Assembly (NCBI GenBank): GCA_946902875.1
Contig: OX336340.1
Coordinates: 4,857,739-4,921,738 of the forward strand
Direction of reading: 5' to 3'
Length of the DNA: 64,000 nucleotides
From: Nematopogon swammerdamellus
Lineage: Eukaryota > Arthropoda > Insecta > Lepidoptera > Adelidae
The notes beneath the pieces are model-generated. The model was not told the DNA's origin and did not search any database. It saw nothing but the letters and a program-made list of their open reading frames with translations. This document shows, in pieces, positions 1 through 9,979 of the stretch (positions within the stretch are counted from its first letter, which is position 1; the number at the start of each line of letters is the position of its first letter). Both the position numbers and the translations under genes were made by a program.

Positions 1-399
1 CTACTACTATTTTACTTTGTGATATTAGCATGATACCAATGCATCGAATGAAATGTGACCCTAAATTTTTGTGACCCAAAAAGACAATGTTCTCTTTCAT
101 ATTGCATATTGATAAAACTAAATTAACTACACGAACACCTAAAAGCAAGCTCTCCTGGAGGCGTTCTTTGAAAGCAGATTTTTACACTTCGACTATTGAA
201 AGTAGCTCCGCGTCGTCACCACAAAGGGTATCCTTGAACGCCCTCGGCACGATTCCTTGGGGAGGCGGTTGGCGCTATTGACTAGGCGTTCTTTCTCAAT
301 GGTTGGAAAATGGAGAGGATTATCCGAGACCATCCTTTGAGTATTTTATCGAGAGTGGACGGAGATATTAGTTTACTGACGGGAAGAAATCTCTGTGAG
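1..399. other. No recognised feature
   Basis: Apart from short chance reading frames I see no gene or repeat with a second copy in the window. It may be the body of the 5'-truncated LINE whose 3' tail follows directly, because tail and upstream sequence are continuous, but no reverse-transcriptase motif is legible. Confidence 0.4.
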
Positions 400-495
400 T
401 CTACACCTTTGCGCCTTATGCAAATTGTTACATCGTACTTGTTTCTGTTAATTATTTTTGGAGCAATAAAGTGTTTGTTTTATGAGTATTAATAA
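400..495 (+). mobile_element. LINE 3' tail, family F
   Basis: The stretch carries 'cacctttgcgcctta', 'tttttggagcaataaag' and a polyadenylation signal. The same layout occurs at 4753-4891, 10827-10940, 17505-17625 and (reverse strand) 58641-59020. This is the untranslated 3' end of a poly(A)-signal LINE; no coding part is retained. The LINE clade cannot be fixed from the tail alone. Confidence 0.6.
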
Positions 496-1037
496 GACAT
501 ATTTGTATGTAAGTATGTGGTTTTTTAAATATGTTACTAAATAATTTAATACCTCTATAATAGACTCTTTAAAAACATAATATCACACAGTAAAGTTTTC
601 ATTAAACGACCGTATTATAGGATTATATATAAATCATAAACTTAAAATATAATCTGCTTTATTGACGCCCATAAAATAATTCATATCATAACGTAATTTG
701 TACGCAGTATCGTCATCAGCTGTTTCAATATTGTCTGTTAAAATCTCAGATGTAAATTTACATTATTTGCAAACATTTCATTACGCAAGATAGATTATAC
801 AAATAAGATTAAAACATTCCCATCCACAAAAAGTCTGATAAAATTATGAAAACTGGTAATTAAGAGATTTGCTAAGTGCAGTGTTATTTTTGTTTGCTAC
901 GTCATTGGACAACCCTATGTTTATGTTTAACTTCTCGAGTTTAATGTCATAATATACTTTAAAGCTGATTTCCTGTGAGCGTAGAGATGATGGAGCCATC
1001 CATACGTACGAATATGTTCTATCCCGCCTATCGCAAT
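496..1037. other. AT-rich, no recognised feature
   Basis: AT-rich DNA with many stops in all frames and no match to another part of the window that I could find. Confidence 0.5.
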
Positions 1038-1245
1038 ATTCTTGAATACTTATAAGGTACTAACAAAACATTGTGACTTGCGAAGTTTGTTTGTCAGTTC
1101 TTCTTCGTCAAAGAGTTTGTATTACGTCGCTGCGCCGTAATACAAACTCTTTGTTCTTCGCATTGAATTAGAACTGGCGGAATTTTCGACGTGTCCAAGC
1201 GTAGAATGAAATGATACAATAAACAATCTTCCACCATCTTTTGAA
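1038..1245 (+). repeat. Dispersed repeat J, copy 1 (interrupted)
   Basis: Starts with 'taaggtactaacaaaacatt' and continues through 'cagttcttcttcg' and 'agaactggcggaattttc' to 'acaataaacaat'. Related copies lie at 34326-34450 (same strand) and 10738-11010 (opposite strand). Copy 1 is split after 'ttcttcg' by the 45-bp hairpin at 1109-1153, which the other two copies lack. Confidence 0.75.
1109..1153. mobile_element. 45-bp perfect hairpin insert (micro-MITE candidate)
   Basis: Two perfect 18-bp inverted arms beginning CAAAGAGTTT surround a 9-bp spacer. It is flanked by TTCTTCGT (1101-1108) and TTCTTCGC (1154-1161), a 7/8-bp direct repeat of the length expected for hAT integration. The opposite-strand copy of repeat J near 10950-10965 has the uninterrupted reading (cttcttcgcattgaa), which supports insertion. 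The hAT assignment is inference. Confidence 0.65.
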
Positions 1246-1516
1246 TATCTATCTCTGCATTCCGAAATCCGCCGACATAGTAAAAACACCACTAAAAGCG
1301 GCAACGAGATGTTCCGATTTTAAATCGCTGCTTTTAGCGCTTTTTGTAAATATAGTAGTGATTTAATTTCGGGATGAATATGGCAATATCTTCGTCGCCT
1401 TTAACCTCCAATTGACATATTCTCATGATTGAAGCGACAATGGAAGAAGTGGTGATAACGAACACTCTCGAAACGCTGTCGTACAGATCTCGGACAGCTC
1501 GGTTGCTCGAGCAGTT

Positions 1517-1584
1517 CGGTGGCAAAATTGGTAACGCGTTAGCGGCTCGTTTCAGAGTTCCAGGTTCGAATCCTGGTAGGGACG
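1517..1584 (+). pseudogene. tRNA-like sequence (tRNA pseudogene or SINE head)
   Basis: An A-box-like 'tggcaaaattgg' (about 1519-1530) is followed by a perfect B box 'ggttcgaatcc' (1563-1573) inside a T arm with five paired bases (ccagg/cctgg). The 5' acceptor strand does not pair with the 3' 'tagggac', so this is not an intact tRNA. No SINE body known from the window follows. A decayed tRNA or a SINE head are both possible. Confidence 0.5.
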
Positions 1585-1781
1585 GGATGTAATTGTTCTC
1601 TTTATTTTATCTAATGAAGAAATATAAAGCGAGTACACTTCGCTTAACATAAATAATAATCTATCCAAATCCATAAAGAAAAAAAAAACTAAGGGATAAG
1701 CTCGAAATGGTTCAACTAAGTTATCCACAGATATTGCAGATGAAATCTGGCATATCTCGGGAAGGTTTTATTCTATACTAG

Positions 1782-2130
1782 CTTTGGTCCGCGGCTTCGC
1801 TCGCGAGAAGTGAGTAAGCCCGCCATCGTACCTTTATTTCGATGCGCGGAACAATTCGGTTTGCACGAGAGCCACATCTTAGCGTAACCAGAACTGCATT
1901 TTATTTAGCCTATCCTGTGTCCCGTATTGGTAAATGTGCTTGTACTAAGTTTCATCAAATCCCGATGATCTGTTTAAGAGTGATGGAGGAACATACATAC
2001 ATACAGAAAAGATTTCTAAAAATCATCAATTTAGTTTTAGTATAATACATAGAGTCTACAAAGTCAGTATCTCATAAAACAAAGTAACTTACTCCATGAC
2101 CATGCATTAGAGATTTATTATTAGTAATAT
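1782..2130 (+). repeat. Repeats L ('ggtccgcggcttcgctcgcg') and R
   Basis: Begins 'actagctttggtccgcggct', the signature of a repeat common in Lepidoptera. Related ends occur in the arms of the 5-8.4 kb foldback, at about 12985, 18090 and 32990. From 2045 'agagtctacaaa' through 'aaaacaaagtaacttactcc' matches 17098-17190, a second dispersed repeat. Neither has coding capacity. Confidence 0.6.
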
Positions 2131-2184
2131 AATATATATAATATATTGATATTGATATATTGATATCAGATGAATGAGAAATTA

Positions 2185-2949
2185 TTCTCAATACTCGGCA
2201 TTGTAGGTTTCATCCAATACGAATTTGTCAATGAAGTCAAGAAGGTTTCTTGCGAAGGTTGTGTTGCTTGACTTTTAATTGGACTAAACCCCTAAGAATT
2301 CATTAAATAAAAATAAGAACGAATATGTTGCACATACGGAATACTTTATCTATTAATCCACGCCAACGCCAATTTCTATAAATCGATTCCAGCCCAATAA
2401 ACGCCAGCCAGATTAATCCATCGCCGACCGCAGCCAGATCCAAGCTTCCCACGAGCTTTTAAAATTCAGATTCGAGCTGAAAATTCAAACAGAGCTAGCG
2501 AGGTTTTTCTTTCATGAAAACTTTTCTCGACGCCCCGTGTGAAAGTCGGGCCTTTCTTTCGGGTTTCATTTCTTCCTCGTTGCCTTTGTGGGGTAGGCAC
2601 ACTCGTCTGCTGGATGCATGCTCGTCGGTATTTCACTATTTCTCGCGTTCGCCTTCGCGGAGAGCCTCTAGAAAATGTGCTTTGATGAATTTCGCGCGTT
2701 CATCACAAGTGTCTCCTTGTAAGTGTGTCCTTAATTATGGCAGTGGATGAGATTGAAAGCGAAGATTCATTGCAGCAGTTGAGGCAGCCTTCAGAATGCA
2801 GCAGAATTTTGCTTTGATGTTCAATGTGGTTTTTGAACTGGGTAATTAGTGTTTTAATAAACAAGTATCAAAGTAAATTTGAAGAGGCTTTAGTCTTCTA
2901 CACTTGATTAATCCAAGATTTGGAACAGATCGCGTCACATGCAATCAAA
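2185..2949. other. No recognised feature
   Basis: A short AT repeat around 2125-2165 precedes it. The rest shows no second copy in the window and no coding signal beyond chance reading frames. Confidence 0.45.
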
Positions 2950-2974
2950 CGTTACGTTTCTACACATATTCATC

Positions 2975-3118
2975 GTATGGTTCTGCAGGTATTTCCTCTC
3001 CAGAACCGGTAAACTCTGGAATGCTCTCCCTGCATATATTTCCCCTCAAGTACAGTATCGGGTCCTTCAAGAGGGACGTGAATAGGCACTCGCCAGGCCG
3101 GCATGGCATTTGCAATAC
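2975..3118 (+). pseudogene. LINE reverse-transcriptase C-terminus, family D, fragment
   Basis: The + strand encodes a broken version of an 'SRTGKLWNAL' stretch followed by 'YSIGSFKRDVN', the pattern at the C-terminus of CR1/L2-type and jockey-type LINE reverse transcriptases (WN.LP ... SFK). Frameshifts separate the parts. Copies: 13013-13525 (-), 18885-19080 (+), 33545-33965 (-), 50205-50635 (-). Ends directly against a SINE A fragment. Confidence 0.65.
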
Positions 3119-3255
3119 GTGTTTTCAGTTCAGTTCAGTGTATCCGGCAAGAACAAAGGGCAGTACTGAAATGACACTTAGTTCACAAAGAGGTTGTGGG
3201 CTGACATCACGGATTGTTATGTAGCCAACCGTGTCAGTCTCCATAAAAAACCTAA
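3119..3255 (+). mobile_element. SINE A, 3' half
   Basis: Matches the 3' half of SINE A from 'cagttcagtgta' to the end 'gtagccaaccgtgtcag' plus 'tctccataaaaaa'. The head and core are missing; it abuts a LINE D remnant, so the SINE is truncated or was partly overwritten. Confidence 0.75.
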
Positions 3256-3593
3256 TAACATAAACGAACCGGCAGAATAATACGTCACAACAAAAGTAAA
3301 TTTGCGCGGTCCGAAAGCAAATTCACGAACATAATAAAAAGCTCCATCAAATGCCACAACGATTGCCTCCTGAGTGGGGTTACCAAACGTCAACCGGACA
3401 AATTCGGTGTCCGGACATGTACGGACTTTCGGTCTTTCGTCCGGACTTTGATCGGCTTTTTAATTTGTCCGGATGTTTGACTTAGATGGAAACATTTTAA
3501 ATAAATGTTTAATTTTCGTATTACTTAAATTACTTAAAAATAAAACGTAAGTATTAAATCCTTCTTCACTCTTTATTAAACTATACATACAAG

Positions 3594-3824
3594 TTTTTTT
3601 ATGGAAACGGACGCGGTTGGCTACATCACCTACAACATCCGTGATGTTAGCCCATAACACCGGGTGAGCTAGGTGCCTTGTCAGTGCTTCCCACTTTGGT
3701 CGTGCCAGCTACACTGAACTGGACGGAAAACACAAACTATTTACATAGCCGTTTCGACCGACGTTTCATTCAGTGCGGTGCGGTGGTATCAACCCGGGCG
3801 GGTTAAACCCTACCACCTAGTAAG
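3594..3824 (-). mobile_element. SINE A, headless copy
   Basis: Reverse orientation: poly(T), 'atggaaacgg', then the complement of the SINE A body to 'ccctaccacctagtaag'. A 'cggtgcggtg' duplication marks this copy. The tRNA/5S head is absent. It lies within the hAT element, so it arrived later. Confidence 0.85.
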
Positions 3825-3850
3825 TAATTCAACTATAGTTAGTCTCATCT

Positions 3851-4449
3851 AACAATGGAGCAACGAGCAATGGAGCGAGCCATGCTGGGAATATCGCTGC
3901 GTGATATGGTGCGTAACGAGGAAATCCGCCGACGCACCAAAGTAGTCGATATTGGATACGGGGTGGGGTGGCTAAGCTCAAGTGACAGTGGGCTGGACAC
4001 GTCAGCCGAAGAGACGACGACCGCTGGAGTAACCGTGTCCTACACTGGCGGCCGTGGACAGGAAAACGGAGTGTGGGAAGACCACACGCCAGGTGGGACG
4101 ACGACATCAAGTGCGTCGGCGGAAAGCAGTGGTTCCGTACCGCTGAAGGCCGAGAGGCGTATACCGAAATGCTACTTCAATACAAAATCAAATCAAATCA
4201 AATCAAAATCATTTATTCAGTGATTAGTTATCAAAATTAACATAGTGTAAGTATATATTTTTTTTTCTTTTCACTTCGTCATAGTAGTTCATAGTTCATA
4301 CGTCCCTAACGTAACCTAACCTAACTCAGTTCGTCCCAGCCCGCGGGGACGCATTGAAGTAGCATTTCGATATAGGCGGCCGGGAGGACTGGAGGAAAAT
4401 TGGAGAGGCGTATGTCCAGCAGTGGACGCTTACACGCTAACTGACTGAC
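3851..4449 (+). mobile_element. RTE-like LINE, 5'-truncated 3' end with 11-bp target duplication
   Basis: Encodes 'QRAMERAMLGISLRD' and 'IRRRTKVVDI', the C-terminal part of a LINE polyprotein typical of the RTE-like 'craniofacial development protein 2-like' annotations in insect genomes; later parts ('QWFRTAEGR', about residue 90) are in another frame. Flanked by TAGTCTCATCT at 3839-3850 and 4450-4460, a perfect 11-bp duplication. Split by a 215-bp element at 4160-4374. Related fragments: 10350-10655, 18400-18745 (-), 26308-26500. Not functional. Confidence 0.8.
4160..4374. mobile_element. 215-bp inverted-repeat element inside the LINE
   Basis: The ends are inverted copies of about 24 bp, starting TATACCGAAATGC at the left and reading CATTTCGATATA at the right. 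They are flanked by GGCG (4156-4159 and 4375-4378). Just inside the left end sits a (CAAAT)n tract and 'catttattcagtg', the complement of a LINE-type tail with AATAAA. Other copies of the LINE run straight through this site. Superfamily not assigned. Confidence 0.65.
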
Positions 4450-4489
4450 TAGTCTCATCTCGACTTAAATAATCAACTTCGCGGGGTTC

Positions 4490-4728
4490 ATTATTTCATT
4501 TTGTGACTAAAATGTCCGGACTGTTTTATTAAATGTCCCGCTTTTTGGCGAAACTTTTCACATATCCAAATGGCAACCCTACTCCTGAGGTCACAGCTAT
4601 GACGTCTCGTCCGCACGGCTTCGCCGGCGCCCCAGTGACGTCGTCGTCTGCTTTCATTTGGCAAACGACGTCGCTCATTCCACAAATTGGTGCCCACCAG
4701 CCCCATCGCCCTCACCAGAGTCGGGATT
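4490..4728 (+). repeat. 239-bp tandem duplication, unit 1
   Basis: The unit begins 'attatttcattttgtgac' and includes the right end of the hAT element plus its flank. Unit 2 starts at 4729, where the same words recur, and is itself split by a LINE tail (4753-4891) and a 3.4-kb foldback (5012-8436), ending near 8530. The duplication therefore post-dates the hAT insertion and pre-dates the other two. Confidence 0.8.
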
Positions 4729-4752
4729 ATTATTTCATTTTGTGACTAAAAT

Positions 4753-4891
4753 AACTATAGGTTGAAATAAAGGTTGACTGTAAGAAATATCTGCAAGGGA
4801 TAATAAGTCCGCCTTTGCACCTCATGTAAATTTTCTAATGTACTTGTTACTGTTTAATGTTTACTGGAGCAATAAAGCATTTTCTATCTAT
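4753..4891 (+). mobile_element. LINE tail, family F, with CTAAAAT target duplication
   Basis: Contains 'ggttgactgtaagaaat', 'gtccgcctttgcacct' and 'ggagcaataaagcatttt', ending in (TCTA)n. Flanked by CTAAAAT at 4746-4752 and 4892-4898. Inserted into unit 2 of the 239-bp duplication. A heavily 5'-truncated retrotransposed copy. Confidence 0.75.
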
Positions 4892-4898
4892 CTAAAAT

Positions 4899-5011
4899 AT
4901 CCGGTCTTTTTTATTAAGTGTCCGGCTTTTTGGCGGGACTTTTCACATTTCCAAATGGCAACCCTACTCCTGAGGTCACAGCTATGACGTCGTCCGCACG
5001 GCTTCGCCGGC
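4899..5011 (+). repeat. 239-bp tandem duplication, unit 2, left part
   Basis: Repeats the hAT right end and flank seen at 4507-4627, with a small difference at 'gacgtc(tc)gtccgc'. Interrupted after 'cttcgccggc' by the foldback; the matching right part begins at 8440. Confidence 0.8.
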
Positions 5012-6293
5012 GCACTCTGGTTCGAAAACGACAAATAGTGGACTTTCATTTTTTTTTTCGAATCTTGATGTTGTTTTTGCGGAATCGTATTTATGGACTA
5101 ATTATAATACACTTTTATTCTTGCACGTTTTTCGCTAAAGTCGATATTTCCGGAGAAAAAAAATACAATATTTTTTTTTGTATGGGACAAAATATGTTTT
5201 CATAAATGTATCAAAACGATTGCACTTGTTAGAGCTAAGGTATATATATCCTTAAGCTATGAGTGAATCCGAACGTGATTGTGAAAAGACCCCGTCCCAC
5301 TTCGTCCCCCCATCCATACTCAAGGTTAGGTTTTAACTTTTGTGTTACACTAATTGAAAAGAGGTAAGTATTTCTTAGCTAATAAATTATTGGTTATATA
5401 TATATACATATATAATTACAGTTTACACTAACTTTTGTCCGCGGCTTTGCTCGCGTTAGTGTCGGACTTCAATGTTTCGCATAAAAAAACATTAAATTTG
5501 TATGGGAGCCCTATTTTAACGGAAGCGGAGGAAGGTAATTGGTAGCCTAACCATCGTGTTGTGTCCTACATATGTGTACAACATTGTATTCAAGTTTATT
5601 AACCATTCTAAAAGTTATGGAGGAACAACGTAACCTGCATTACTTAGATTTTTATTATTAGTAGTGAAGTAATTTAATAAAACTCGTTATAATGACCCAC
5701 CGTCACCTGTCAAATATATTTGATCGGTGGAACATGTTGCAATTTTTTAAACTGTTTCAGTAATAGTGCAAGCTTGTGTTAAATACATAAGTGTAGCGAG
5801 CTAAGGTTTCAGAGCGAACTGGCAACGTACTCCACGCAAGAGCGCTATCCGACAATACGACATCGTGGCTAACGGGTGCAGTGCGGAACGGCAACATGGC
5901 GACAAACATTAGATATTGCTATACAATTGCGTACCTATCGAGTGTTGTTAATAAACATTTACTCATTGAGTACTAACATATGGAAATTAATGAATCTACT
6001 GTTGTTATACAGTGACATACACACCAAATACGATGTATCCTGCAAATCTAGGTAAGCATCGGTGTAGTACTTACTGAAGAGCACGGGGGAAAAACCAGGA
6101 ATGTCATATTTTTTCCGAAACTGAACTAATAACGCCATCTTGTAGAGAAATGGGTGGGCTATTTGATGTAATATTTAGGTTCGGCAAAAACAAGCCCTGT
6201 CATAGCTAAAAATCCAGTTGAAATTTAGGCGTACGCGGGAATAATCGGGAATGTCCGCGCGTAATTCACAAGAACAAGAGATGTCAGCACATT

Positions 6294-6307
6294 GCGACCT
6301 AGGTCGC
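6294..6307. repeat. 14-bp perfect palindrome
   Basis: GCGACCTAGGTCGC reads the same on both strands. It lies in a GC-richer patch (about 6230-6360) of the foldback interior. A chance site or a protein-binding site cannot be told apart here. Confidence 0.4.
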
Positions 6308-6427
6308 GCTGTTTGTGCTGTCAAACATCAGTCAGTTGACACCAGTTGGCGAACATTTTATGTCATTTTAAGGTTAGTTTTGAGTTTTGCAGTTAATTGG
6401 TGTTATTTCTTTTAAAGATGTATAATT

Positions 6428-6652
6428 TCCCTTCTTACCTTTCTAGGACTAGGTGGTAGGGTTTAACTCGCCCGGGTTGGTACCACCGCACTGAATGAAA
6501 CGTTGGTCGAAACAACTATGTAACTAGTTCGTGTTTTCCGTCCAGTTCAGTGTATCGTCATAAACAAAGGGCAGCACTGCCATGGCACTTAGTTCACCCG
6601 GTGTTATGGGCTGACATCACGGATGTTGTGTGTCAGTTTCAATAAAAAAAAA
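6428..6652 (+). mobile_element. SINE A, headless copy inside foldback
   Basis: Runs from 'ggtggtagggtttaactcgc' through 'ccagttcagtgtat' to 'gtcagtttcaataaaaaaaa'. A short deletion removes 'aggtgatgtagccaaccg' near the end. No head. Confidence 0.85.
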
Positions 6653-7704
6653 TCTTGCTGATATTCCAACTACATTATTCATTAATTATTTTAATTTTTC
6701 AGGTCTTGTACCCTTGTCAAAGCCTAAATTTACTGATCTTACAATTAACATAACATAAACAAGGAATGTCACTGACATCCCTCGTTTTTGTAAATTTTTA
6801 AAATGCCACTTTTCCTTTCTGTGCCATTTTTTATACAAATTTGTTTAAAAAATTTTTTTTTATACTTTTAAATGAACCACAGATACATTTAAAACCAATT
6901 TTCAGAACAGACTATTGCTCTTAGTCTTAAAATGGTTGCATCACTCAATCTTAAACTTTAAAATTAGATTTTCTCGAATTTATGTTTGACTGACATTCCT
7001 TGTTCTTCGTTCATTCTCTGTTCGTAGGTAAATTTACAACACAACATCGACTACCATGTTTAGCAAAGTGCAGTAATACGATCGAACAATAAACAAGTTT
7101 CGAAGCAAAGAGACAACAACGTTACCACGAGATTTCGCGAATAACAATAATACAAGTGAACTGAAAACAGGTTTCAGAGCGTGTTAGCTAGCGAAGACTT
7201 GACCGCGACCAGTCTCTCTCGCTCGCGCGACACTAATTAACGAACAATACGATTAAGAGTTAAACAGGTTTTAGAGCGAATTGGCAACGATGCGACCGTA
7301 TAGCTGTCAGCCATTGGCTGACGGATGCAGCCCAAAACGGCAACATAGCATGAACTGACGCATACACAGTGCAATACTATGAAGTGCTGGACAATTCAGT
7401 CTATCGCAGACAATTCCACGCTAAGGATCTATCCGTAGTGCTTTCTGTGCTCTCACTTACGAACGTACGCTTTTACGTCCACCATCGCGATTTTCGCGCG
7501 TGCTCTTTGCTTGTGTGTGCGTTCGCTCTCTTATGGTGTCTTGTCTTGTATAGTATTGTCGATTTTGTGTAAACATGGCAAGCGTTGTATCAAATCTCGA
7601 CCTCTTTATGTCTAGTTATTCTTCCAGAATATTAGTTTTTGACATATTATATTTTATCTTAAGCGAACTCGATAGCCACGCAGTTGCATAGGAATGTGTA
7701 ATGG

Positions 7705-7766
7705 TAACGGTTGCAGCGCGGAACGGCAACATGGTGCCATGTTGCCGTTCCGCGCTGCAACCGTTA
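7705..7766. repeat. 30-bp-arm perfect hairpin
   Basis: Perfect arms at 7705-7734 and 7737-7766, starting taacggttgcagcgcgg, are separated by 2 bp. Single-armed relatives occur at about 5865-5905 and 7320-7350, so the hairpin arises from an inverted duplication of a motif already repeated in the foldback element. Confidence 0.75.
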
Positions 7767-8439
7767 GCGACGATGTCGCAATATGGCCAGTTTGCTCTGA
7801 AACCTTAGCTCTCTACACTTACTTACGTACTACATGCTTGTAAGATCTCTGAAGCACACACATTTGTAGGACATCTCAACGCGATGGTTAAGCTACCAAT
7901 TATTCGGCTCTGCATCCGTTAAAGTAGGGCTCCCATACTAATATAATTATTTTTTATGCGAAACATTAAAGTCCGACACTAACGCGAGCAAAGCCGCGGA
8001 CAAAAGTTAGTGTAAACTGTCATTATATATTGATATATATATAACCAATAATTTATTAGCTAAGAAATACTTACCTCTCTTCAATTAGTGTAACACAAAA
8101 GTTAAAATCTAACCTTGAGTATGGATGGGGGGACGAAGTGGGACGGGGTCTTTTCACAATCACGTTCGGATTCACTCATAGCTTAAGGATATATATACAT
8201 TAGCTCTAACAAGTGCAATCGTTTTGATAAATTTATGAAAACATATTTAGTCCCATACAAAAAAAAATATTGTATTTTTTTTCTCCGGAAATATCGACAT
8301 TAGCGAAAAACGTGCAAGAATAAAAGTGTATTATAATTAGTCGATAAATACGATCCTGAAAAAAAAACATCAAGATTCGAGAAAAATTTGGAAAAAAATT
8401 GAAAGTCCGCTATTTGTCGTTTTCGAACCAGAGTGCGGC

Positions 8440-8530
8440 GCCCCAGTGACGTCGTCGTCTGCTTTCATTTGGCAAACGACGTCGCTCATTCCACAAATTG
8501 GTGCCCACCAGCCCCATCGCCCTCACCAGA
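8440..8530 (+). repeat. 239-bp tandem duplication, unit 2, right part
   Basis: From 'gccccagtgacgtcgtcg' to 'cctcaccaga' it matches 4626-4718 in the same orientation. Together with 4899-5011 it completes the second unit and defines the foldback boundaries. Confidence 0.85.
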
Positions 8531-8799
8531 ATAGAGCGAGCGATAAACAACTGCTCTAAAAATAGCCCGAAGGCAGCGCCGCCGCGGGCCTTTTCCGCCC
8601 TCGTCGTCGATGGTGGTGGAAAATTTTATAAAGGTCAGACAGGTCGGACCGGCTGATGGGATGGACCGTGATTATATTGACCGTGCCCAAGTTTTAACGC
8701 GGCGAATCGATGGATACGATCAGAGTTCGCTTCACTGCTTTTGTTGTTGTGCCTTTCAGATGTCTGCATTCGGAATATTGTGGGCATTTTGTAAATATA

Positions 8800-9256
8800 C
8801 AGGTTGTTTCAGGATACGGTTTCGTAACTTCAGGGTTCGAAAGGGGTCCATATTTGAAGACGAAAAGCTCTGCAACTTTTTCCCAGATTTGCTCATTTTA
8901 TAGTACTTTTTGATGAAAATCGTTTCATCGAGATTTGGATTTGCCTTTATTAAATAAGAATAAAATTACTAACTTTCATGCTTAACTAGTAGAATTGAAC
9001 TACATGTAGGTAAATTCCAAACACTTAATTTTGAATGACATGAAAAGAAAAAGGGGACTGGACTAGGTCATTGCACTCCCTAGACCTAGCAGCACTGTTG
9101 CCAAATCTCACTGTCCATCGAGTTTTTATTACAATTTTAAATTTTTGTGTGGAAAAAAAAATACGGAATCTCAATTTGAGTGATAGGGATTTATTTCTTC
9201 TAATAATGAGTACTTTCTATTCCTGAAGTTTCTCAAGCCTATCCTGAAACATCCTG
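8800..9256. mobile_element. 457-bp TA-flanked inverted-repeat element
   Basis: The left end CAGGTTGTTTCAGGATA and the right end TATCCTGAAACATCCTG are inverted repeats of 17 bp with one mismatch, with TA on both sides (8798-8799, 9257-9258). This fits a Tc1/mariner-like non-autonomous element; no transposase frame is present. Confidence 0.65.
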
Positions 9257-9268
9257 TATACATGCATA

Positions 9269-9532
9269 CCACACGCTGTATGCCGACAATCGGTCGGCAG
9301 ACTCTGTTAGATTAGAGCACAACACCGCCCACGACGTTTCGCAAAGTATTCGGACAAGATAGCTATCAAGAAGCATTGCGCGAAGGCCCCACCTGCTGGA
9401 TGACTCGATGGAAGGACCGTTCCAAGGTAACAGGTGGCTACACTGTCGCCCTTTAGCACGGCATCTTGTCCTTATTCCTTAGTTGACTTTTAAGACATAC
9501 ACGGGGAGAGATGCACTGATGCTATGTAACTT
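9269..9532 (-). mobile_element. Repeat C, diverged copy
   Basis: Complement of repeat C: 'ccacacgctgtatgccgaca', 'cacaacaccgcccacgacgt', 'ggaaggaccgt', 'gcacggcatcttgtccttat', 'cggggagagatgca'. The final 'ggggccggtac' end is lost. Other copies: 11961-12266, 21242-21552, 44461-44779, 56617-56881, 59571-59891. Confidence 0.75.
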
Positions 9533-9931
9533 GGCCTTCTTTAGTAATGGCTGTAATATGGCTCCAAATTACCTCAGCCATAGTCGAAACAACTGCCTGA
9601 ATATTTGAATATCCTCAACAGTTTTTATAACGAAATGTTTCCCCAGCTCAAGATGTGTTACCACAATAAATCCATGGCAACCCCCTAATTACATTATTAT
9701 TCACGCTGTGATTTGAATGTATTTATCACATGGTGCTTATGTAACGTACACGAGAGGATAAACGCAAATAGAGTCCACCGCCCACCGCCGCGCGCCACTC
9801 ACGCTACGCGCCGCCATGAGGGCTGAGGGTTATCCATCCCACTGACACTGATCCCGCGTTCAGGGTCGATGCATGAAGTTCGGAACAGGGGGAAATGTCA
9901 AGATAATGTAAGTAGACTTATAAGGAGATAT
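9533..9931. other. No recognised feature
   Basis: A GC-rich patch at about 9775-9835 ('ccaccgccgcgcgccactc') stands out against AT-rich DNA but carries no gene or repeat I can identify. Confidence 0.4.
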
Positions 9932-9979
9932 GAAACGTTTATGGCACGTCACGAGTCACAAAAGGAGAAAGGAGAAGGT

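Larger units (their letters stand above)
3375..4581. mobile_element. Non-autonomous hAT-type element with nested insertions
   Basis: Terminal repeats TGGGGTTACCA (3375) and TGGCAACCCTA (to 4581) are flanked by a perfect 8-bp direct repeat CTCCTGAG (3367-3374 and 4582-4589), the target duplication length of hAT transposons. It has 'gtccggac' subterminal repeats. No transposase is present; most of the length comes from a SINE (3594-3824) and a LINE (3851-4449) inserted into it. A sister hAT element lies at 15387-15800. Confidence 0.8.
5012..8436. mobile_element. 3.4-kb foldback element with ~570-bp inverted arms
   Basis: The left end GCACTCTGGTTCGAAAACG and the right end CGTTTTCGAACCAGAGTGC are perfect inverted repeats; similarity continues inward to about 5580 and 7866, and again at 5793-5905 against 7735-7830. 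GGC flanks both ends (5009-5011, 8437-8439), and the unoccupied site 'cttcgccggcgccccag' is preserved in the tandem unit at 4618-4634. The interior holds a SINE A (6428-6652) and no transposase. Both arms include a repeat-L signature. Superfamily uncertain; a 3-5 bp duplication fits several. Confidence 0.8.

Noticed and set aside
1517..1584. Functional tRNA gene
   Set aside because: T arm and boxes A and B are good but the acceptor strands do not pair, and no clean anticodon arm forms.
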